Source of the DNA: a virus
IMG/VR virus record: IMGVR_UViG_3300042924_001040
Span: 1-32,751 of that record
Direction: 5' to 3' (one strand)
Length of the DNA stretch: 32,751 nucleotides
Shown: positions 21,420-29,361 of the stretch, piece by piece
Layout of the letters: every line of letters starts with the position of its first letter
How positions within the stretch are numbered: position 1 is the stretch's first letter
Translations under genes and position numbers: made by a program
Notes under the pieces: generated by a model
Told to the model about the DNA's origin: nothing
Database searches by the model: none
Seen by the model: only the letters and a program-made list of their open reading frames with translations

Positions 21420-23744
21420 TTAGAACCTAAACTTGACTTTTGCCGCAACAGAATTGTTAGTAACTCCATTGTTCACACCATGAGAACCCTCAACAAATAA
21501 CATTTCTTTATAATCCAGAGAAGCACTTACACCATAAGAACTATCAGTTCCATAAGAACCTTCTACACTGACTCCAAACAAGTCTTTCTTCTTACCACCA
21601 AAACGAGTTTCTAACTTAAGTCCCGCTTCACCAACGTGTGTGGTTTGATTAAACTCACCAACACTTCTTGCAGACTGAATAGAACCAGTTTCGTTGTAAG
21701 CATTTCTTCTTACATTCTGAACAGTATAACCAACAAATGGTTTTACTGATTTATTAAGATGCCAATAAAGTCTATTAGATATCCACCACTCAGTTCCAGT
21801 GGTTTCACCCGCATTATTAAAGACACCTTCTACATTTCTGTTGTACTTATAATTACTGTTCGCAATCGCAGCATTGGTATTCAGAGTAAGTGTATTACCT
21901 CTCAATTCACTGAATACGCCGAAGTGGTCTTTGTTCTGTTGTGTACTTGAGTCAACACCATTAAGGTTTATGTTAACTCTATTATACTGAGCACCAAGAG
22001 TCCAACCTTTGGTTACATCAAACTCAAACCCACCACCGAAGATTTTAGAATCAGCATTATAACCATCAGCATTATAAGACTGAACAAATCTGTTGTTCTC
22101 AAATACTCTCAATCTTTGCTTACCTGCGGTTGGTTCGTGATTCAGAAGTCCATTGATACCATCATTGATTCCATCAAGAACTTCTAACTGATCCACTCTA
22201 CCAAAGTAAAAATCATAAGAATCTGATACCGCAACATCATTAGAATAAGTATAAGAATATGATGGAGTTCCGTCGATTACTGTTGTTGTTCCATCAGCAT
22301 AAACAGTTGTGGTAACTGGAGTTGTGGTTGTGGTCGTAACCATTGGAGTGGTTACAGTCGTCACCGTTTGCTTTTTGATTTGCTGTTTTCCACTAGATTC
22401 ACTTGCTTCAAAATTATATGCTTTAGTTGTAACTGCTGGAAGTGTTTGTGATGCAGCAATTGCAGAAGAAACGGAAGGAGCAATTGTTGAAGTATAGTTC
22501 AGAACTGTTCCAGTTACTTGTGAACTTGATGTTCCGTTAGATGTGGATGTGGTTACAACTGGAGTTCCATTTGATGTGGTTGTAGAACCATCAGAATATG
22601 TGGTGGTCGTAACTGGTGTTGTGGTTGTAGTGGTTGTTGTAACTGGAGTTGTAGTTTCTACAGTATCAGTATAGTTCTGAACTACTCCATATCCATTACC
22701 GTCAAGATTGCTTACATTATAAGTAACCTGAGCTGTTACTACAACATTTGAAGTTGATGAAGATGTTGATACCTGATCTGTTGTAGATGTTCCAGTTACT
22801 GTTGGAGCAGCTGGTGGTGTTGGAGTTGGAGGTGTGGGTGGGGTTGGATTTACTGTGGGAGCATTTGGATTGTTGGGAGCAACAGCACCAAATGGTTGTC
22901 CATTTGCTAATGTAGTTCCTGGTTGACTATCAACTAAAAGAACTGGTGAAAGTGAAGTATCTCCAAGATTAAATACTGCAAATCCTAATAGGTAAGCACC
23001 AGTTACATCAACTTGATATGTTGAATTTTGCCATCCAGTAGAACCATAGGTTCCTGTTGAGTAATCTCCTGTTCCTGGATTGGTAAATCCAAGTAGAGCA
23101 TAGTTCTGAACATAGTTATTGACAGTTACGACTGGAGTAGAACCAGTTCCCTGATAAACAAGAGATGTGATAGAACCATCGTTAAATGGAACATAATCAG
23201 TTCCAATGTAGTTCCAAGACATCGTGTAAGTAGTTCCAGCATCAAGATTTACATTTTGAGTTATCCAAGCAGCATTAGTTGGATTGGGATTTCCTAGTCC
23301 CGATGCTTGTTGGTCTTGCTGAAGTTTTGTTTTGATTGCTTGATTTTCTGCAGATGTAAGACCTAATGCAGAAGTTGCTGCATCAAATGTTGTTGAACCT
23401 GTTGGTTGTAATGCAGCACCAGCAGTTCCATATGGAGAGAATGTCCAAGTTGTTGGTGTTGTTGCTGGGGCATGATATGGATTTGGCGATCCATCTTGAA
23501 GAGTAGGACTTCCTACCGCGCCATGAGAAGGAGCATTAAATGTTACTGAACCATTGATTGCGGTGACACCAGTTCCGTTACCAGTGATTGTTCCATTTGT
23601 TAGATTTCCTGGTTGAGATCCAACATTCCATCCAGATAGTGTTCCCCCCTCAAAATCTGTACCAGAAATCGTATCCGCAAATGCGGTTGGTGCTCCCATT
23701 AAAAGAGCAGACGCTACAGCAAGCGCCTTCTTAGCGTAAGACAT
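21420..23744 (-). CDS. Secreted autotransporter-like protein with C-terminal beta-barrel
   Basis: A 774-residue protein. Signal peptide MSYAKKALAVASALLMGAPTAFA is followed by a lectin-like domain opening with DFEGGTLSGWNV and holding Asn/Thr/Gly-rich beta sequence to about residue 270. A Pro/Thr hinge (PTPPTPPTPTPPAAP) leads to Thr/Val-rich repeats with two copies of a TTTPVTTT-x-Y-x-DG unit. The last ~230 residues alternate polar and hydrophobic residues in barrel-like strands (WTLGAQYNRVNIN, PFVGYTVQN) and finish VAAKVKFRF with the terminal Phe typical of outer-membrane barrels. This is a type V-like adhesin layout and suggests insertion in the host outer membrane. The AGAGGA ribosome site lies in a hairpin. 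Confidence 0.7.
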   Translation of the reverse strand: MSYAKKALAVASALLMGAPTAFADTISGTDFEGGTLSGWNVGSQPGNLTNGTITGNGTGVTAINGSVTFNAPSHGAVGSPTLQDGSPNPYHAPATTPTTWTFSPYGTAGAALQPTGSTTFDAATSALGLTSAENQAIKTKLQQDQQASGLGNPNPTNAAWITQNVNLDAGTTYTMSWNYIGTDYVPFNDGSITSLVYQGTGSTPVVTVNNYVQNYALLGFTNPGTGDYSTGTYGSTGWQNSTYQVDVTGAYLLGFAVFNLGDTSLSPVLLVDSQPGTTLANGQPFGAVAPNNPNAPTVNPTPPTPPTPTPPAAPTVTGTSTTDQVSTSSSTSNVVVTAQVTYNVSNLDGNGYGVVQNYTDTVETTTPVTTTTTTTTPVTTTTYSDGSTTTSNGTPVVTTSTSNGTSSSQVTGTVLNYTSTIAPSVSSAIAASQTLPAVTTKAYNFEASESSGKQQIKKQTVTTVTTPMVTTTTTTPVTTTVYADGTTTVIDGTPSYSYTYSNDVAVSDSYDFYFGRVDQLEVLDGINDGINGLLNHEPTAGKQRLRVFENNRFVQSYNADGYNADSKIFGGGFEFDVTKGWTLGAQYNRVNINLNGVDSSTQQNKDHFGVFSELRGNTLTLNTNAAIANSNYKYNRNVEGVFNNAGETTGTEWWISNRLYWHLNKSVKPFVGYTVQNVRRNAYNETGSIQSARSVGEFNQTTHVGEAGLKLETRFGGKKKDLFGVSVEGSYGTDSSYGVSASLDYKEMLFVEGSHGVNNGVTNNSVAAKVKFRF

Positions 23745-23748
23745 AAAA

Positions 23749-23830
23749 AGTCCTCTATGACTCAGTGTGTACTAAACGAAACAAACTAAAGTTGTTTAAA
23801 AGTAAAGTATTCACCAAGTCACAGAGGACT
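23749..23830 (-). promoter_or_regulatory. Hairpin sequestering the ribosome site of the beta-barrel gene
   Basis: In the minus-strand RNA AGUCCUCUGUGACU (23830-23817) pairs with AGUCAUAGAGGACU (23762-23749): 14 bp with a single G-U. The 3' arm includes the AGAGGA Shine-Dalgarno, which lies 6 nt before the ATG at 23744. The 54-nt loop holds a smaller AAACAA/TTGTTT hairpin. The leader is about 130 nt. This would block initiation unless opened by a protein, RNA or processing. The T4 lysozyme gene e is a known precedent for hairpin-masked ribosome sites. Confidence 0.7.
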
Positions 23831-23885
23831 CGGGGTATGTAGATTCAGACCAGTTAAGATCAAGAATCAGTTATGATTGTAACTA

Positions 23886-23893
23886 TTTATCCT
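23886..23893 (-). promoter_or_regulatory. Late-promoter-like motif GATAAATA region
   Basis: The reverse strand reads GGATAAATAG at the stop codon of the lysozyme gene. Used as a late promoter it would give the beta-barrel mRNA a leader of about 130 nt that includes the sequestering hairpin. Confidence 0.4.
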
Positions 23894-24555
23894 TTTTTCC
23901 ATGCTTCACCTTCCGCCTTTCTTCTACGCGCAAGTCCTGCTTCTACATTTGAACCAGGATTGCGGTAGAGATAAAGAGCATCAGGAACTAGGTCCCACTC
24001 TTTATTTTTCAGGCGTTTAGAAATAGTATTAAAGTTATCGCCACCGTAAAAACCGGCACCAAGATTATAAGCAAAGCTGAGCAAAGCTCCTCTTTTTCCA
24101 TCTGACATTTCACTCCAATGTGGGATTTTGCGAAGTGCAGGAAGAAACTGGTTCTTACACTGACTGATCAATAGTTCATCAGCTTCCTGTTGGGTAATTT
24201 GATCACCGAGTTTAAATGGAGATCCATCTTTCTTGCGGGTAGAACCCCAACCAATTGTGATTGGAAGATTACCTGTGAGAGGATCTGGATATGCAGATAA
24301 ATGACATCCTTCAAACTCTTTGATCAACTTAATGCCCATCATTGGGACATCATCACCACCAGTTACAGGAGCTGCAGCAGCGGTAGGGGCTGGTGCAGCA
24401 CTAGTCTTTTTTCCCCTATAAATCTCTGCCCACTCAACATTATCACCAAGATATTCTACGGGGAGATTGTCCTCTAGCCACTGAATTGCTTTAACGTGAT
24501 TAGGATTCTTTTCGTCGTAAAACTGAAAGAAGTTGTGTAAATCTACTCTTGCCAT
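23887..24555 (-). CDS. GH24 lysozyme (endolysin) with N-terminal accessory module
   Basis: A 222-residue protein. Residues 1-45 (DLHNFFQFYDEKNPNHVKAI) form a module also present at the start of the next gene upstream. An Ala/Pro linker (51-66) follows, then a GH24 muramidase domain: LIKEFEGCHLSAYPDP with Glu82 and Asp91, and TIGWGST with Thr106, corresponding to the T4-type Glu/Asp/Thr catalytic set; GKRGALLSFAYNLG and AGLARRRKAE complete the fold. It cleaves the N-acetylmuramic acid-N-acetylglucosamine bond of peptidoglycan. GGAG precedes the ATG. No signal peptide is seen, so release would need a holin. Confidence 0.88.
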   Translation of the reverse strand: MARVDLHNFFQFYDEKNPNHVKAIQWLEDNLPVEYLGDNVEWAEIYRGKKTSAAPAPTAAAAPVTGGDDVPMMGIKLIKEFEGCHLSAYPDPLTGNLPITIGWGSTRKKDGSPFKLGDQITQQEADELLISQCKNQFLPALRKIPHWSEMSDGKRGALLSFAYNLGAGFYGGDNFNTISKRLKNKEWDLVPDALYLYRNPGSNVEAGLARRRKAEGEAWKKG

Positions 24556-24574
24556 TGTTTTTCTCCTTTAGTAA

Positions 24575-25246
24575 TCAGTCAAAAATACGACCCCAACCAT
24601 CGTTGCCACCTGGGCACCAGCGATGCTTGAGAACTGCTTTGGTGTAAATGGTCTTTTTACCATTTGTAACTGGACCAGTATAGTTATCATTGAGAGAACC
24701 ATAAGGATCATTTACGAAATATCCCTTACCATCTGGGGTCTTGCCAATTACAACACACATGTGCCCACCAGTAGGAGCAGATAGAGAACCGCGATGCAGG
24801 ATACCAATAACAACAGGTTTCCCAGCATCAAGACTCTTATCAATATCAGCAAAAGAAAGATTGTAACTAAAGTGTGACTTAATTCCATAACCTGCGAGAA
24901 CTTTCGTCTGTACCGCGTGGTCAGTAGTGTCACCAATCGCAAATACTTTCTTAACATACTCGTCATCACCTTTAATGCTTCCTGGCTTGAGGAATGCAAG
25001 ACACATAGCACAAGACGAACTGTTACAAGTTCTATGTGCATCTCTGTAGTTATCTACTTGATTAAAATATGGAACTGCAAGAACTTCTGGAGTTGGTGGT
25101 TTAGTTCTGAAAATACCAATCCAATCAGTTTCTGCATCGTCTAGGAATTTTTCTGGAAGTTTGTCTTCCAACCACTGAACAGCAGCTACATGGTTTGCGT
25201 TCTTCTCATCATAAAACTTAAAAAAGTTATGAAGATCTAGGGTCAT
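24575..25246 (-). CDS. C39-like cysteine peptidase with shared N-terminal module
   Basis: A 223-residue protein. The first ~45 residues (DLHNFFKFYDEKNANHVAAV) repeat the module of the lysozyme next to it. The rest resembles papain-like C39_2 peptidases: VPYFNQVDNYRDAHRTCNSS with probable catalytic Cys74, GGHMCVVIG with His162 and FVNDPYG with Asp180. Probable substrate: peptide cross-links of peptidoglycan, or a virion protein. It lies 19 nt upstream of the lysozyme and shares its promoter region (CTAAATA at 25272). The shared module may target both to the cell wall or virion. Confidence 0.78.
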   Translation of the reverse strand: MTLDLHNFFKFYDEKNANHVAAVQWLEDKLPEKFLDDAETDWIGIFRTKPPTPEVLAVPYFNQVDNYRDAHRTCNSSSCAMCLAFLKPGSIKGDDEYVKKVFAIGDTTDHAVQTKVLAGYGIKSHFSYNLSFADIDKSLDAGKPVVIGILHRGSLSAPTGGHMCVVIGKTPDGKGYFVNDPYGSLNDNYTGPVTNGKKTIYTKAVLKHRWCPGGNDGWGRIFD

Positions 25247-25271
25247 AGTACTATTTTTTGCGACACCTTGC

Positions 25272-25278
25272 TATTTAG
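25272..25278 (-). promoter_or_regulatory. Late-promoter-like motif CTAAATA
   Basis: The reverse strand reads CTAAATA 25 nt upstream of the C39-like peptidase, which heads the peptidase-lysozyme pair. Confidence 0.5.
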
Positions 25279-25282
25279 GATT

Positions 25283-25849
25283 TTATGATCTGCCGCCCCA
25301 TTGAATGTCAGGATATGCATCCGAAACATTTTGTTTTGAAATATTATATTTTGTTTGCAACTTTTTATCTTTAACCAACATAAGGATCTCAGCTTCAAGA
25401 GGATGTAATCCTTCAAGAATACTAATGAACATTGTCTCCCTCTTCATACTGGAAAGACGATCATTGCCACCTTTTACAAAATTGTAAAAGTAAGTATACT
25501 CTTTGCGGATAGATGTTCTACCCTGATCTTGAGATCCAATAGAATTAGATCCCAAGTCACTCATCATTTCAACGGATCTTTGGATGTTATCACTTAAGTT
25601 TCCAGAACTAACATTTTGTTGACTTACACTTGCATAAGGAACCAATCCCTCTGGAAGCATGGATACAATCGTCTCATCAAAGTTCCAAATCAGAATAGTC
25701 TTTAGTGATAGATCTGAATATTTTTGGAGAATTTCTGATTTTTTTGCATTTGTCTTTTGTTTTGCAGCAAGTGCAAGAACTTCAAAAGAAAAAGGATTGG
25801 AGGGCAGATCTTCCGAAACTACCCTCGGAATTTTAGTTTGAGTAGCCAT
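25283..25849 (-). CDS. Conserved T4-type cyanophage protein, DUF6433-like
   Basis: A 188-residue helical protein starting MATQTKIPRVVSEDLPSNPF, with the segments KKSEILQKYSDLSLKTILIW and ILEGLHPLEAEILMLVKDKK. The C-terminus (NVSDAYPDIQWGGR) is typical of a family I recall as DUF6433, found in T4-like cyanophages beside nrdB. No enzyme motif; nucleic-acid binding is possible through the basic C-terminal part. A CTAAATA motif lies at 25879. Function unknown. Confidence 0.62.
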   Translation of the reverse strand: MATQTKIPRVVSEDLPSNPFSFEVLALAAKQKTNAKKSEILQKYSDLSLKTILIWNFDETIVSMLPEGLVPYASVSQQNVSSGNLSDNIQRSVEMMSDLGSNSIGSQDQGRTSIRKEYTYFYNFVKGGNDRLSSMKRETMFISILEGLHPLEAEILMLVKDKKLQTKYNISKQNVSDAYPDIQWGGRS

Positions 25850-25878
25850 AAAACTTATTTCAATTCAGTTGTTATTAA

Positions 25879-25885
25879 TATTTAG
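25879..25885 (-). promoter_or_regulatory. Late-promoter-like motif CTAAATA
   Basis: The reverse strand reads CTAAATA 29 nt upstream of the DUF6433-like gene, in the gap after nrdB. Confidence 0.45.
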
Positions 25886-25886
25886 A

Positions 25887-27032
25887 TCAGAGTTTGAAAC
25901 CAGCAAAAGTATCTTTTTTCACATCTTGTTTGATACCACCAACCACATAAGACTCAACTTCAGTTTCCTGAGGTGCAACCTGAAGACCCTTAGAACTAAT
26001 CCAATGTTCAGTCCAAGGAAGTGGATTATTCTTTGCAGGAATATCATAGAGTGATTTGAGTCCAATCGCTTTCATACGACGATTTGCAATCCACTCAACA
26101 TAGTTGTTAAGTAGTTTGTCATTCAAACCGATCATAGAACCATCCTTGAACAGATACTTAGCCCAAGACTTTTCTTCATTAACACAATTTTCAAATGCAG
26201 ATGTCACCCACCCCTCTTCTTCTTTAGCAATTTGTTGCATCTCTGGATCATCTCCTTCGCGCCACTTATTGAGGATGTTCTGAGTAATGACAAGGTGCTG
26301 ATTTTCGTCTCTTGCGATGAGAGAGATAATTTTAGCGGATCCTTCCATAAGCTTGAGTTCACCAAACGCAAAGCTGCAAGCGAACGAGACGTAAAACCGG
26401 ATACCTTCGAGAATATTGACATTTGCGATAGCACGATAAAGTTTTCTCTTTAATTCAATACGTTCATCCCTAGAATAACCCGCACCTTCTTGTGCAAACT
26501 TCCATGCATTGGAAATTCCATATTCTTGCGCTGAATTAATAAAGTCATCATATGCACCAGTAACGGTTGTTGCACGACTCATAATTTTTTCATCATCTAG
26601 AATCGTATCAAATACTTCCGTAGGATCGGAATAAACGTTTTTAATAATATATGTATATGAACGACTATGAATCATCTCCATAAATCCCCACACTTCCATG
26701 CAAGCCTCAAGTTCTGGAAGAGAACAATATGGAATGAATGCCATACCAGGACCACGACCCTGAACAGAGTCAAGCATGATCTGATACTTCAAGTTAGAAG
26801 TAAAAATGTGTTTTTGTTCTGGACGAAGAGATTGATAATCACCACGATCTTTTTGGAGGGAGACCTCCTCAGGTCTCCAGAAATAACCCAGTTGTTGTTG
26901 GGTCAGTTTATCAAATACTGGATACTTGTAGTGATCATAACGCTGCAAACCTAGTGGTTGACCAAAAAACATTGGTTGTTTGCGAGTATCAACATCAGTG
27001 CTGGTGTTGAATACGGTCATTCCTTTTACCAT
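25887..27032 (-). CDS. nrdB: Ribonucleotide reductase class Ia, beta subunit
   Basis: A 381-residue protein from ATG 27032, chosen because CAGGAG lies 6 nt before it; the frame runs upstream into nrdA. It carries the di-iron ligand helices of R2: LPELEACMEVWGFMEMIHSR (Glu and EMIHS), FGELKLMEGSAKI and ARDENQHL, with the nearby SYTYII region for the radical tyrosine. With NrdA it reduces ribonucleoside diphosphates to deoxy forms, supplying dNTPs for phage replication. The gene follows nrdA by 19 nt. The C-terminal end is the usual docking tail for NrdA. Complete. Confidence 0.93.
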   Translation of the reverse strand: MVKGMTVFNTSTDVDTRKQPMFFGQPLGLQRYDHYKYPVFDKLTQQQLGYFWRPEEVSLQKDRGDYQSLRPEQKHIFTSNLKYQIMLDSVQGRGPGMAFIPYCSLPELEACMEVWGFMEMIHSRSYTYIIKNVYSDPTEVFDTILDDEKIMSRATTVTGAYDDFINSAQEYGISNAWKFAQEGAGYSRDERIELKRKLYRAIANVNILEGIRFYVSFACSFAFGELKLMEGSAKIISLIARDENQHLVITQNILNKWREGDDPEMQQIAKEEEGWVTSAFENCVNEEKSWAKYLFKDGSMIGLNDKLLNNYVEWIANRRMKAIGLKSLYDIPAKNNPLPWTEHWISSKGLQVAPQETEVESYVVGGIKQDVKKDTFAGFKL

Positions 27033-27051
27033 TTGTAACTCCTGTTCTTTA

Positions 27052-29361
27052 CTAGATTTTGCAACTTTCACAATCTTCCTCACTAGAATTCATAATTTCG
27101 TCAAGTAATTTATCTAACTGTTGTTTTGTAGTGTCTTCTTTAATCTCGTCAGTCTTATGATCATAAGTATTTTGATAATAAGAAGTCTTCCATCCAAACT
27201 TATAGGTCCGTAGAAGATCCTGAGCCATTACTGAGACTGGAACTTCATTATCGGAATAGTTTTCTGGATTGTATGACCAGTTTCCGCTGATGGCTTGGTC
27301 AAAAAACTTTTGCATGACGGCAACGACGTTAATATAACCAGTGTTGTCAGGCATGTCCCATAGAAGAGTATAATTATTTTTGAGTGATCCATACTGAGGT
27401 ACAATCTGTTTGAGCGGTCCCTTCTTCGACTTCTTAACGGACAAGTATCCGCGAGGTGGTTCGATTCCGTTTGTTGCATTTGACACAACGGAACTGCTCT
27501 CCGATGGCATCTGTGCGGACAGTGTTGAGTGCCTGATGCCGTATTCCAAGATTGATGCTCTAAGACTTTCCCAATCATGAGTGTAAGGGATGGATGAAAT
27601 TTCGTCTACATCTTTTTTGTATGTATCAATTGGGAGAAGTCCCTCAAAATATTTTGTACGATTAAAATCAGTACAAGCACCCTTTTCTTTTGCGAGTTGA
27701 TTTGAAGACTTGAGTAGATAATACTGGAATGATTCAGTCAACTCATGAGTCATATCCCAAGCTTGTTGAGAATCGTACTTAACTCCATGTTTTGCAAAAT
27801 AATGTGCAAGTCCAATGTATCCAACACCAAGAGATCTACGAGCTTTAGTAGCAAGTTCTGCAGCATTAACTGGATACTCCTGATAATCAATCAATTCTTC
27901 AAGACTACGGACAGCAAGATCACAAAGTTCTTCGAGATCATCTAGTTCACGAATCTTACCAACATTAATTGCAGAAAGAATGCAAAGTGCAATCTCACCC
28001 GCAGAATCATCAATATGTTGAATAGGATCTGTAGGAAGGGTAATTTCTTGACAAAGATTACTCATCCATACCTTATCAATGAAAGAACTATGAGAATTGC
28101 AATGATCGATATTCATAATGTAAATACGACCCGTCTCTGCACGTTCCTTCAGAATACTCAGAATAAGTTCTTGAGCGCGGACAGTTTTTCTTGGAATAGA
28201 CTCATTTCGTTCTGCATCCAGGTAGAGATCATCAAACTCAGGAAGCCCGAAAGCATCAGAAACTGCCGGAACGTCATGAGGTGAGAAGAGGGACATTTCC
28301 TCGTCATTAATAAATCTTTCATAGAAAAGTCTAGAGAATTGAATCGAATAATCTAGTTTACGAACACGATTATCTTCGGTTCCTTTATTATTCTTAAGTA
28401 CAATAATATCTTCTATTTCTTTGTGCCAGATTGGGAAGTGTACTGTCGCGGATCCACCTCGTATGCCATTTTGCGTACAGCATCGGACAGTCGCTTCAAA
28501 CTTCTTGAGAAAAGGTACAACACCTGTATGTTGTACTTCTCCGCCTCTGATTTTACTGTTGATGCCACGGATTCGACCTGCATTGATACCAATTCCTGCT
28601 CTTTGTGCAACATAGCGACCAATTGCCATATCAGAGCTGAAGATGCTATCAAGGGTGTCATCAACATCAACAAGAACGCAACTTGCAAATTGGCGAAGTG
28701 GGGTTCTAACACCTGCCATGATTGGTGTAGGAATGTTGATTCTGTGTTTCGAGATTGCATTGTAGTACCTACGAATGTAGTCCAGTCTAGTCTCCTTTGG
28801 ATATTCTGCAAAAATTGTTGCAGAAATCAACATGTACATATACTGTGGAGTCTCATAAAGATTCCCAGAACTTCTGTCCTGCACAAGGTATTTGTCAACA
28901 ACTTGACGCAAACCTGCATAAGTGAATAAGAAGTCACGATCATGATCAATCCAAGAATTAATCTTATCCCATTCTTCCTCAGTATATTTTGAAGAAAGGA
29001 GTCTATCATAAATTCCACTACAAGCACCATGCATCAAGTGATTGTAGATATGAGGGAAACCCTGATTCCAAGATGGGCCAAACACCTGTTTGTAAAGTCC
29101 AAACAGAAGAAGTCTAGCCGCAACAAATTGGTAATTAGGGGTCTCAAGATCAATAAGATCGGATGCAGAACGAATTAGGATCTCCTGAATTTCTGCAGTG
29201 GTAATACCATCATAAAATTGGATACCTGATTGCATTTCCACTTGAGATGCAGAAACGCCAGCGAGACCGCTGCACGCTTCTTCTACCATCTTATGAATTT
29301 TGTCTAGGTTCAGGTTCTCAGTATTTCCGTTTCTTTTTACAACTTTGGTCCCGTTACTCAT
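27052..29361 (-). CDS. nrdA: Ribonucleotide reductase class Ia, alpha subunit
   Basis: A 769-residue protein. The ATG at 29361 is preferred: GGAAGAAG precedes it, and the codon overlaps the primase stop (ATGA). An N-terminal ATP-cone (KVVKRNGNTENLNLDKIHKM) is followed by the barrel with ASCVLVDVDDTL, the active-site SNLCQEITLPT (Asn, thiyl Cys, Glu) and the finger region ESSSVVSNATNGIEPPRG. The C-terminal redox pair is CESC at the end, closer together than the CxxxxC of E. coli NrdA. It catalyses ribonucleotide reduction with NrdB. Part of the primase-nrdA-nrdB run. Confidence 0.95.
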   Translation of the reverse strand: MSNGTKVVKRNGNTENLNLDKIHKMVEEACSGLAGVSASQVEMQSGIQFYDGITTAEIQEILIRSASDLIDLETPNYQFVAARLLLFGLYKQVFGPSWNQGFPHIYNHLMHGACSGIYDRLLSSKYTEEEWDKINSWIDHDRDFLFTYAGLRQVVDKYLVQDRSSGNLYETPQYMYMLISATIFAEYPKETRLDYIRRYYNAISKHRINIPTPIMAGVRTPLRQFASCVLVDVDDTLDSIFSSDMAIGRYVAQRAGIGINAGRIRGINSKIRGGEVQHTGVVPFLKKFEATVRCCTQNGIRGGSATVHFPIWHKEIEDIIVLKNNKGTEDNRVRKLDYSIQFSRLFYERFINDEEMSLFSPHDVPAVSDAFGLPEFDDLYLDAERNESIPRKTVRAQELILSILKERAETGRIYIMNIDHCNSHSSFIDKVWMSNLCQEITLPTDPIQHIDDSAGEIALCILSAINVGKIRELDDLEELCDLAVRSLEELIDYQEYPVNAAELATKARRSLGVGYIGLAHYFAKHGVKYDSQQAWDMTHELTESFQYYLLKSSNQLAKEKGACTDFNRTKYFEGLLPIDTYKKDVDEISSIPYTHDWESLRASILEYGIRHSTLSAQMPSESSSVVSNATNGIEPPRGYLSVKKSKKGPLKQIVPQYGSLKNNYTLLWDMPDNTGYINVVAVMQKFFDQAISGNWSYNPENYSDNEVPVSVMAQDLLRTYKFGWKTSYYQNTYDHKTDEIKEDTTKQQLDKLLDEIMNSSEEDCESCKI

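Noticed and set aside
28423-28929. 168-codon frame on the plus strand inside nrdA
   Set aside because: Antisense to a certain nrdA; rich in Cys, Asn and rare combinations, with no family resemblance.
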